Shown here piece after piece: positions 1-8,101 of a stretch of DNA of 15,526 bases. The translations under genes were made by a program, and so were the position numbers. The notes under the pieces were generated by a model. The model did no database searches, was not told the DNA's origin, and saw nothing but the letters and a program-made list of their open reading frames with translations. Numbering within the stretch: the stretch's first letter is position 1; every line of letters starts with the position of its first letter. The stretch is from Triangularia verruculosa (Eukaryota > Ascomycota > Sordariomycetes > Sordariales > Podosporaceae). Where the stretch lies: positions 1 to 15,526 of the forward strand of contig MU864126.1 of the NCBI GenBank assembly GCA_033296885.1. Direction: 5' to 3'.

Positions 1-90
1 ATCGTGTGTGTTAATTCCGCTGCACTAGAAGAGTACTGTAAGTACCTACCGCTATAGGGCCCTTAGGCCTGTATGCGGCTCATACCTTTT

Positions 91-345
91 AACAAAATTA
101 TAATTAAAAACTTTAAAAAAAAATTAATATAAAAACTTAATATATTTAAATTATTTCAACCCTCGATATTTTCGATAATAAAGCCTTTTAAACTTTAGTA
201 AATAAGATAAAGGGTAAAAAGGAATAGTAAAAATAAATAATTAAAATCGTTAAGTAAGTTATAAAGTAAAAAGAAAATACCGAATAATAAGATACTAATA
301 ATAGAGGAATAGGATATTAATAGCGGAGGAAAATGTATACTGCTA
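91..345. repeat. AT-rich RIP-like repeat relic
   Basis: This stretch is almost entirely A and T, with dense TpA and nearly no CpA or TpG; I find no TG before about 331. That is the product expected from repeat-induced point mutation, which turns CpA into TpA in duplicated DNA of filamentous ascomycetes. The rest of the window has ordinary GC content, so the island is sharply bounded on the right, with normal composition back by about 365-400. No coding frame, terminal repeat or transposon domain can be read, so the parent element cannot be named. Positions 1-90 are of mixed composition and hold nothing recognisable. An unmutated AT-rich spacer is possible but less likely given the dinucleotide bias. 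Confidence 0.6.
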
Positions 346-365
346 GGTTTAGTACACATAAGAAA

Positions 366-2160
366 TGTTATACTGGACTCGCCACATCTTTGAAGCATAG
401 CGAGCCTTCCCTACTCGGGGTCTTGCGGTAGTGTATCACTGATACATGCATACATATTGCCCTGGCTCTTCCCGCATGACGCAAAGACAGGGCCCTCGCT
501 CTCGGTATGCATGTCCCGTTCCAGCCCAGGCCCTCCTAACAATGGATCAACAGGTTGCTGGCCGACAGGGATGCCAGAGGCTGGCTGCCAACTAAACTGA
601 AGCCTTGGGGGTTCCATGGGCTGTGCTTTTGTCACTTCCACCTTCCACGGCTGCAACAAGCCCTGGGTTGCAAGAGGACTTTCCCCCCGTCCAGCATTTC
701 ATCGGCTTCGAAACAAGGGACAACTCATTCAAACCTGCCGCCGCCTGCTGATGCTGCATGCTCCCACACGCTGCTTCGCCCAACAACCCTTGTGCCTGGA
801 CGAGAGATTGCTTCCCCTCCAAGACACCGAGGCGAGTGGACGTCAGTCATCAGTCACAAGAAGAACACACAGATCAAGAACAACAAGCGTGCCACAAGAA
901 ACGCCGAGGGCGGCGGCGGGGGCGCGTGTTTGTTGGGCTTGACCAGAAAGACTTGGAGGATGCAGCTGACAGCAAGGTCTTCCCATTCACCGAGGTTCGA
1001 GAATTGAAAAGGGCGATCCGACAGCGAGCGTTCCTTCACAAGCCTGCAGCCGATATTTCTCCATTTGATCGTCTTTTGCCATCCACTCAACCACCCTCTT
1101 TTCGTTCGCCGCCCTTCAGACGGAACGTTTTGCCGGCTTTGATGAACCGTTCACTTGTATCATTGCTCCCTACGGCACACGGGCAGCTCTCTTGTCTCGT
1201 TTCGAATGTTGCTCCCGCTGTGAAATGGTGTATCTGATTCATCTGCTGGCCAATGGCCGACTCTGGGCAACGTCGATTCACGTTGGTTTGACCTGCACAG
1301 GCTAAAGCTCGCGCCCGCTTGGGGCAACTCGAAAAAGAAGCGAGTGGTTCGCGGCGGTCGGCGAATGGAGGGCCAGCGGGAAGGTCTTTGTCGCATTCAT
1401 TTTCCTTCCCTGGTGTGAGTGGTGCGTGTGGTACCTATCTTGCTCATACTGTGGTATTCTGGAGCCAGAAGGGGGAAAGGGAGGTGTGGGGGCGTGTATG
1501 GACCATGTTCATTGGCATGCAGCAGCTGTTATTGCTGTCTCCGAGACCGCGCGCTCTGCCTGTGTGATGCGGGTTGGAGTGAGGTGTAAGTATCAGCCCA
1601 CCCGGACCGCCCTTACTGTTTATGAGTGGTGAGGTGCACGACTGTCGCCCCCCTCCGCTAGCACTCTTTAGCAGCCCAGCAAACGTAGTGCTCCTGCTAG
1701 GTATGTACCTCAGTAGTGTAGGTATTCACCGCTCCTTTTCTGGACCCGAACGGCACCACCACCGCAACGCCATGGTAGGAAGGATGGACGGCTCATCAGG
1801 ACGGGTTACTTCCGGCCATTATTATCTCATCGCCTCGGCGCTTGTGGCCGAGCCCTTTCTATACAAGCAGCAACCTTCCTTTTCGTTTCAATAACACCCC
1901 GCCGCGCGGGGAGCGCTTCCCGTCTGGTGGTCTGTGGTCACGAGGGGGTTGTCATGTTTCTTGTCTTGCTCCATCATGGCTAACCGCACTTTGCTCACCA
2001 CTGCAGCTCACAGCTCACATTCAGGCCGCGAACCAGGCAGTAGGGATTTTCCACACTTTCTTTTTTAGAACTTTGTGTCAACCTTGGGAAACGAAGGGGG
2101 GAGAGCAACACGACAAGTCTTTTGATATTCCCCAGCTGCTACCGCATATGACTGGACGTA
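366..2160. other. gene-poor intergenic region
   Basis: About 1.8 kb without a gene I can support. Open frames of up to 159 codons occur in several overlapping frames (for example 758-1237 and 555-1007), but they lack recognisable domains and a consistent exon-intron pattern, and their composition is that of noncoding DNA. Short GTATGT/GTAAGT-like donors occur (near 1582 and 1701) without convincing exons around them. The region lies 3' of the sugar kinase gene. It could hold a noncoding transcript or a fast-evolving small protein, which sequence alone cannot settle. Confidence 0.5.
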
Positions 2161-2175
2161 TGCATCCACGTCATC

Positions 2176-2209
2176 CACACACACACACACTCGACACATA
2201 CACACACAC
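2176..2209. repeat. (CA)n microsatellite
   Basis: Two CA-repeat blocks, about 2176-2190 and 2200-2209, separated by a short interruption. They lie 100-135 bases past the stop codon of the minus-strand sugar kinase, so they would read as UG repeats if its 3' untranslated region extends this far. Simple dinucleotide slippage is enough to explain them. Confidence 0.8.
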
Positions 2210-2310
2210 CACCTCATCCACTTCTTCTTATTCTCCTCCACTCATCATCCAACTCCATATCCAATACCCCAGATATGGAGACAAGAGGCAGAGACGCAAG
2301 CATTGCGGCG

Positions 2311-3891
2311 CTAATGCTGTTGCTGAGCTGCTTCCGGTCCCGCTAGATGGGCAAAGCCTTCGCTCTGAACCTTTCTCGTGGCCAGTTCCACGGCAAATGC
2401 GAGCTTTGAGGCGTCCATCATGTGCGACGAGGATGGACCACACAAGGAGGCGTACAGCACCCCAGCAATGAATGTATCACCCGCCCCGATGGTGCTGAGG
2501 CACAGCGGAAAAAAAGCACCCAGTGTGTTAGCCAGCCATACATACACTCTTGTTGTTGTGGTTGATCCGGACCGAATTAGAGTAACTGCTCTCTTCCCGG
2601 CAGCAAGCACAGAGCGGTAAAGTGCAATATGCACGCCGCAGTGTTCCCTTTTTTTCCTCATGTTTTCCAAGATGATGCGTCCCTTCCTGGCTACGCGTAC
2701 CAAATCTTACAGCCAACCGGGAGGAGAGGGGGCAATCTCGCAAAAACATACTTGTGTTTCCACCGGAGATGCATGCAGAGAGAGGGAGAGAAGACTTACT
2801 CGACCACTTTTATGGGTTTCCCGTCCTTTGAGGGTGCAGGACTGTGATGGATGTATCTGTCTTCTTCCGGCTTGTTGTTGTCACCGCTGCCCCGGATGAG
2901 CATTCCTGCACCGTCTGCCCCCCAGGTGCATAGCATGAGGGTGCTGGGGGTAGGGTTGTGTTAGGCTCACCGCTGCGGCAGAAAAGCAAGAGGGATATTG
3001 GAAACCTACGCTTTCGTGGAGGGTGCTTCCCCTCGAAGACAGGATTCCGGGTCGTGATAGCCACGGCTCTGTCCACTGTCAGTTTTGGGGATGATGTTGA
3101 CGAGGGAACAAGTAAGGCTTACTTCGGCCCAACTCGACGAGTAAAACACGACATCTGCCTCGGCGGCAAGTTCAACGAGTCCCTCCCGGTTGGGCTTCTC
3201 GCATTCAACGCTGATGGTGGTGTTTGCCGGCATTACTTTTCGAATGTGGCGGATACACTGCAACGTCGTCTCTGGTATCCGGCCCTGGGGCGTCACTATT
3301 GTCAACAACGACCCCTCCCCCTTTTTCAGCTATGTGTTCGTCATGGAACTAACCTCAAAGTGAAACCACCAGCTATCCCCCTCCTCGCCACCGCCTAGCA
3401 ATCGGTCCACGATCCCCTCAAACTCCCCCGCCGTCATCTCAGGGAGGTCATTGTAGTTGACAACGGTCCTGCTGCCTGTCTCGAGGCTGCGGATGATGTA
3501 GCTGCTTACAGACTCGGAGTGCCCTTCACGGTGGAGGCACGAAGAGAAGTCGATGACGTTGGAGCCGGGGCCAAAGGAGGAGGTTATTTTGGAGATGGCA
3601 GGGGAGGAAAGGGATGGGAGGGCGGATATAAGGTGCGTTTTGATGGAAGAGGGGAGGGAGAGGTGGTGGAGGACTTGGAGGGTGTTGGGGCAGTTGCCGC
3701 CTCGACGGATGGAGAGGGAGGAGGCGCGCTGTTTGGCGTCTTCTTGGGGGTAGGCGGGGACACTGGTGATGGGTTAATGTCCTGTAGCTTGATGGAGTCG
3801 CTTTGTTTGGGACTCGTACAGGTATTCATTCCACTCACGTAAGAATTGTATCCAGGGCACAGGCGCCGGTGAGCACGAGATGCTGATTCAT
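2311..3891 (-). CDS. ketohexokinase-like PfkB sugar kinase
   Basis: PfkB/ribokinase-family kinase closest in motif pattern to ketohexokinase, which phosphorylates fructose with ATP in the cytosol; the fungal substrate is not proven. Exons on the minus strand: 3891-3839, 3762-3354, 3284-3123, 3068-3010, 2943-2800 and 2494-2311, 1011 nt in all, giving 336 residues (human ketohexokinase has 298). The start ATG at 3891 puts the family N-terminal strand (LVLTGACALDTILT) at residues 5-18. Further motifs are RGGN at 38-41, VNYNDLP, WWFHFE joined to GRIPETT across an intron, SVECEKPNREGL, VVFYSSSWAE, LCTWGADGAG, and the anion-hole/catalytic GAGDTF at 279-284 with D282 as the base. All introns are GT-AG; exon 4 uses the second of two nearby acceptors and a GTAGGT donor, which keeps the frame. 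The fifth intron is 305 nt, the others 54-76. It is divergent from the NAD kinase gene. Confidence 0.88.
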
Positions 3892-4401
3892 TTCGCCTCT
3901 TGACACATCCATCAACTGTGGCGATGAGGATGAAGCGAACAAATCATCAGATAGTCGGAACAGCGAGTCTTCTATATCGTCATTCAGTCAAAGTCCACCG
4001 GGTACTCTCTAGTTTTATAAACCCAAATGCCATATTTTCACAACCGGTGAGGGGGGTTCCTCAACGAGATGACACTATCCGCGATGTGTGTTTTCACAAA
4101 AAAATGGGCCAGACCGGTCTGTGTGTTGGCTGCTGGCTCGCTCACAAAGAGAGGGGGGAGGTAGGTACGGGTCAGGTAGCTACCCCACCATGACGCAACC
4201 GGGGAGCAACCCGCAAGGTACATACCTACATGTTTGCTACTAGTTGTGCTGTCATCACAAGGTAGGTAGATTCCCTTTTTGCGAACGAAGTTGAAGTGTG
4301 GTGATGCAAACTGCTGATTTGATCCACACCCGATATAACCTTGTTGAACCGAACCGAATCCTTTGCGCGAAAAAGGCTGAAGCCTACACAAACAACAAAA
4401 G
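3892..4401. promoter_or_regulatory. divergent promoter region, sugar kinase / NAD kinase
   Basis: A 510-base gap separates the two start codons of the divergent sugar kinase and NAD kinase genes, so it should carry both promoters. A TATA-like stretch lies at 4013-4021, reading TTTATAAAA on the minus strand about 125 bases before the kinase ATG, a plausible core element for that gene. GGTAGGTA/ACATACCTAC-type repeats lie at about 4160-4270. No transcription-factor site can be assigned with confidence. Confidence 0.6.
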
Positions 4402-4516
4402 ATGGGATCGCAAGCAGCAGAGAGGGATGATCATCTGCTTGCCCGTGACAAACAGGTCTCCTTTGAGGAGGGTAACGAGAGTTCTTCGAGTGACGATGGG
4501 GATGCGGTTGAGGTAG
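4304..4516 (+). promoter_or_regulatory. possible upstream ORF overlapping NAD kinase start
   Basis: An ATG at 4304 with G at -3 opens a frame that runs past the NAD kinase ATG at 4402 in another frame and into its first intron. If transcription starts before 4304, ribosomes starting here would bypass the main start. The transcript start is unknown, so this is only a candidate. Confidence 0.25.
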
Positions 4517-6440
4517 GTATATTCTTCTCTCCCCCTTTTTTTCTCTCTATTAATTATATAGTAACTAAATGGTTGTGTAATTTAGGTCTCGTTCGACCCG
4601 TCCAACCCCTACCGCCGAAAGTCTTCGCTTGTGACCTCGAGCAGATCGGATATCTCTCCTGATGTAATTCGGAGGATTGAGGAGCAGCAACAGGAACAAT
4701 CCCGACGACGGAAACAACAACAGCAACAAAAACGAAGACGGAGCGCAGAGAAACCGGAATGTATAGTTCATCAGTTCCTGGAGTCACACAAGATTGGGCT
4801 GGAATCAGCAGGGGATATGGCCCCGACAGAAGAAGAAGAGGTCGAGGTAGAGGATGTTGCCTCTAGCAGTGGGTTGAATGAGGTGGTTGATGCAAAGACT
4901 GTCGTGCAGGGGAGTAAACCACCACGGGCACATCCAACAGTGCCATCACAGGAGCAGCAGGAAACACAGCAGAAAAAATGCCAGTTGTTATCCCGAGAAG
5001 AAGACGAAGAAGAGGAAGCGACGGATGAGGGGGAGGCGCAACCAGATCAGAATATGTGGCAGAGGGAAATGCTAGCCATGCCGCGGACGACGAGCTCGCT
5101 GTCATTGACGACTGCTACCACCGCCAACGAGAACGATCAAGTCGAGGTTTTGAACTCGAGGTTGCTGACGAAGAAGCAGCTGAGTGACATGGCGTGGGGG
5201 GTGAGGCAGCTGTCCCGGAGGCTGGGGTCTGTAAGACTAAAATTTAGGGTTAGGCATGTTTTTGTGTTGACAAAGGTTGGTGATGGGGATTTGGTGGGGA
5301 AGACGAGGGAGTTGGTGAGGTGGTTGCTGGATGGGAGGGCGAGGGGGGTGAGGTATGTGGTTTTTGTGGATGGAAAGTTGGAGGGGGATAAGAGGTTTGA
5401 TAAGGAGGGGTTGGTGAGGGAGGTTGTTGGGACAGAGAAAGAAGAAGAAGAAGAAGAAGAAGAAAGGGAGGTAAGGGGGAGATTGAGGTTTTGGAATGAG
5501 GAGATGTGCAGGAGGAGGCCGAGTATGTTTGATTTTGTGGTCACGCTGGGCGGGGATGGGACGGTGTTGTATGCTAGTTGGTTGTTTCAGAGGATTGTGC
5601 CGCCGGTGCTGAGCTTTGCGCTGGGGAGTTTGGGGTTTTTGACAAAGTTTGATTTTGAGAGTTATGAGGAGATTCTGGGGAGCGCGTTTGAGGAGGGGGT
5701 GACGGTTAGTTTGAGGTTGAGGTTTGAGGGGACGGTTATGAGGAGTGTGCCGAGGCGGAAGGCGATTACGGAGGATGGGGAGGGAGTGGATGGGGGAGGG
5801 GAGGATGGGGAGAGGGATTTGGTGGAGGAATTGATTGGGGAGGAGAAGGATGATGAGAGGACGCATAGGCCGGATGGGACGTGGGAGGTGTTGAATGAAC
5901 TGGTGGTGGATCGAGGGCCGAATGCTAGTATGTACTTTTCTCCCCGTCACTTTTCACTGCGTATGCTAACAAGAGACAGCAATGTCCAACATTGAAATCT
6001 TTGGCGACGACGAGCACTTCACCTCTGTCTCGGCCGACGGCGTCTGCGTCTCTACCCCCACCGGTTCAACGGCCTACAACCTGGCCGCTGGTGGCTCATT
6101 ATGTCACCCGGAGAACCCGGTCATGCTGGTCACGCCTATTTGCGCCCACACTCTCTCATTCAGACCGATTATCCTGCCTGATACAATCGTCCTGAGAATA
6201 GGGGTGCCGTTTGATGCGAGGACGAGCTCGTGGGCGAGCTTCGACGGGAGGGAGAGGGTGGAACTGAGGCCGGGTGATTACGTGACGATTAGCGCGAGCA
6301 GGTTCCCGTTTGCGTGTGTGCAGCCGCGTAGGCCGCATGGGAGGAGGTCGGGGGATTGGATCAATAGTATCAGTGCGAAGCTGGGGTGGAATACGAGGCA
6401 GGCGAGGCAGAAGCCCATGAAGGGGTGGGAGGCTTCGTAG
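4402..6440 (+). CDS. ATP-NAD kinase (Utr1-type)
   Basis: Phosphorylates NAD to NADP with ATP; the lack of an obvious mitochondrial presequence fits a Utr1-like cytosolic enzyme rather than Pos5. Exons: 4402-4512, 4586-5927 and 5980-6440, 1914 nt, 637 residues. The start has a good context (A at -3, G at +4). Residues 1-240 are a low-complexity tail rich in Q, E, R and S. The kinase domain begins near 250 with KTRELVRWLL, then GGDGT (359-363, ATP binding), GSLGFLTKFDF, NELVVDRGPNA (474 on), STPTGSTAY (T510 on) and LSFRPIILP. Introns of 73 and 52 nt are well formed; the second splits the ACA codon (T485) just before MSNIEIFGDDE and has a GCTAAC branch site. A run of eight GAA codons gives E323-E330 inside the domain, an insertion relative to yeast enzymes. 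Exon 2 after about 5230 has nearly all G or T wobbles, while the start of exon 3 is C-ending. Confidence 0.93.
5441..5464 (+). repeat. (GAA)8 coding microsatellite
   Basis: Eight perfect GAA codons inside NAD kinase exon 2 encode a polyglutamate run (residues 323-330) in a loop between the first conserved block and GGDGT. A GTAAGG that resembles a splice donor follows at about 5470 but lies in coding sequence. Repeat number is likely variable between strains. Confidence 0.9.
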
Positions 6441-6859
6441 ATTGGGGGATCCGAGTGCTGGACATCTCTGGAGATAAAAGTTACAAGATGGGCTGGTTTT
6501 CACACCCCGCGGATAGAGCGGGCTGGGATTTAGCAAGGCGTTTGAGGCGTGTCAGTGACTCTTGAGAAATAGATACCATGATGTAACAAGTAATGACAAT
6601 TTACAAAGCTCGTTTTGTTAGGGAAGGAGGTGCAGAAATGGATGGGGTTTTGGAGATGATGTCAATGTGTGAGAGCGCACGGGCCAGGTGGTGTTTATCA
6701 GTTGCTCTCTGCCTAACAGCTCAACCTTCCTCTTTCAACAACATATTCAAGACTCACTTTTGACACCAGAGTTCTAAGCTTTACCGGCTCCCAAACGACG
6801 TACCTTATCATTGACTGTTGAAACAAGCTGTTGATCCGGACGGCCCGAGGACAGTCAAT
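6441..6859. other. intergenic: NAD kinase 3' flank and PAC4 promoter
   Basis: A 419-base gap between two genes in the same direction. It must hold the 3' untranslated region of the NAD kinase gene and the promoter and leader of the next gene. I see no gene, clear TATA box or repeat in it. Confidence 0.6.
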
Positions 6860-7403
6860 ATGGAGTCGGCAACAAGCAAGACAACCTCCTTCTCCATCCC
6901 CCTTCCACACTCGCTCGACAACAGGATCTATGTCCGGTTATCACTCAAATCAAAAGCTCTGGTGGTGTTCATGACGACGGCTACGTCTGAAGAGGCGGGC
7001 CAGGCTACTCCGCTGGGGTCGTTTGTTTATGCCATTCCCGACGTAAGCCCCCCCTTTACTTTTGGTCATGGCATACGTACGGTTCGTTGACTGATTTCCA
7101 TGACAGAGATACAACCCCTCACAACCGCTATCTACGGCGTTGTGTACGGTGGAGCCAACGATAGAGTTTACAGCGAGGATGGCGAAGCTGTTGGTGAGGA
7201 AGATGGGGAATAAGAGGCCGGTGTACGTGGGGAACTCGATCAGTTTTGTGAGTACGGGGCTGGGAGGGGTCGTGGAGGAGGAGATGGAAGGTTTTAAGGC
7301 GGTGGTTGTGGGGATTACGGAGGTGTTGAAGAGGTGGGAAGAGGAGGATGGACAGCAGAATGGGGTGAGGGAGGGGGTTGAGGGGTTGAGTGTTGCTGCG
7401 TGA
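6860..7403 (+). CDS. proteasome assembly chaperone 4 (PAC4/Poc4-like)
   Basis: Small chaperone expected to pair with PAC3 and help build the alpha ring of the 20S proteasome core. Exons 6860-7042 and 7107-7403 (480 nt) give 159 residues; the human protein has 123. The 64-nt intron has a GTAAGC donor and TGACAG acceptor and joins AIPD to RYNPSQPLSTAL in phase 0. The family pattern is visible: an N-terminal beta strand (FSIPLPHSL), LVVFMTT, the S-T-x-L motif after the intron, a helix ending AKLLVRKMGNKRPVYVG, then an EEEMEGFKAVV helix. The C-terminal 25 residues are acidic and poorly conserved. The in-frame stretch before 6860 has no ATG, so M1 at 6860 is favoured. The second exon shifts to G-ending codons. 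Assignment rests on motif resemblance in a fast-evolving family. Confidence 0.75.
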
Positions 7404-8101
7404 GTTGCTGGTGGAGGTGTTCCGTTACTTGAAGATGTCAACCTCAATACTCGTAAAAATAAGAGTTGAACATCTAAAACCATAGCATCTCTCATATTGA
7501 GAGCTTCATGAGTGAAATGGTGACAGCTCCCGTGCGATGAAAAGGACAAAGAAAAGCAGGTGGGGCATGGGGCACGGGCTCCCAAAAGTGGCAGAGGACA
7601 GAGGGGCAACAGCAGGGCAACAGCAGGGCACCGGCGGCGCAAAACCTACCGCATGCAAACGGGCAGCCACCAACTTTGGGGGCAGCGTCGGATTTTGAAA
7701 CGAGGAAGAAGAGAGAAAAGGTATGTTTCTGTAGACAGATCCCGCGGGCCTGGAAGAGACCGGGAGCCGGCAGACGCCTCGTTAGGTTTCGTTTCTTTTT
7801 TACTTTAGTGCCGCTTCCTCAGTGTCTATCCGCAAAGCACATGGGAGGCTAACTTAACAATAACGAGCTTCACCCCACCAGCCCAGCATCAAAAAGAATA
7901 ATGCCATCCCCCTACTACCGGCCACAATAACACATCAACTTCCACTCCTGTGCTTTCGCCTCCCTCAACCCCCGCCCTCGCGATACACACACGGCCGTCG
8001 CTCTTCCCACCAGCGCATCGTCACCACTGACCACAGCAACCCCATACCCCGCAGGCCAGGCGCAACACAGAGACAGACACCATCAGAGTCGCCTGCCCGC
8101 C
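7404..8101 (+). promoter_or_regulatory. Kap104 promoter and leader with a short uORF
   Basis: A 698-base gap before the transportin start. Two tandem copies of an 11-mer (GGGCAACAGCA) lie at 7604-7625. The last 200 bases are C- and A-rich, as in fungal leaders. A complete nine-codon ORF (ATG 7901, TAA 7928-7930) lies in this leader, and no other ATG occurs from there to the true start at 8102, so ribosomes could reinitiate after it. The transcript start is not known. No TATA box is evident. Confidence 0.5.

Noticed and set aside
758..1237. 159-codon plus-strand frame that could be a gene
   Set aside because: Several frames of similar length overlap it on both strands, and no domain, intron pattern or coding bias supports it.
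5242..5253. TTTAGGGTTAGG resembling fungal telomere repeat
   Set aside because: Fewer than two units, and it lies inside NAD kinase coding sequence that encodes conserved residues; coincidence.
5237..5950. 237-codon minus-strand frame opposite NAD kinase
   Set aside because: Shadow of the G-rich codon use of the real gene on the other strand; P/H/L/I-rich and without homology features.
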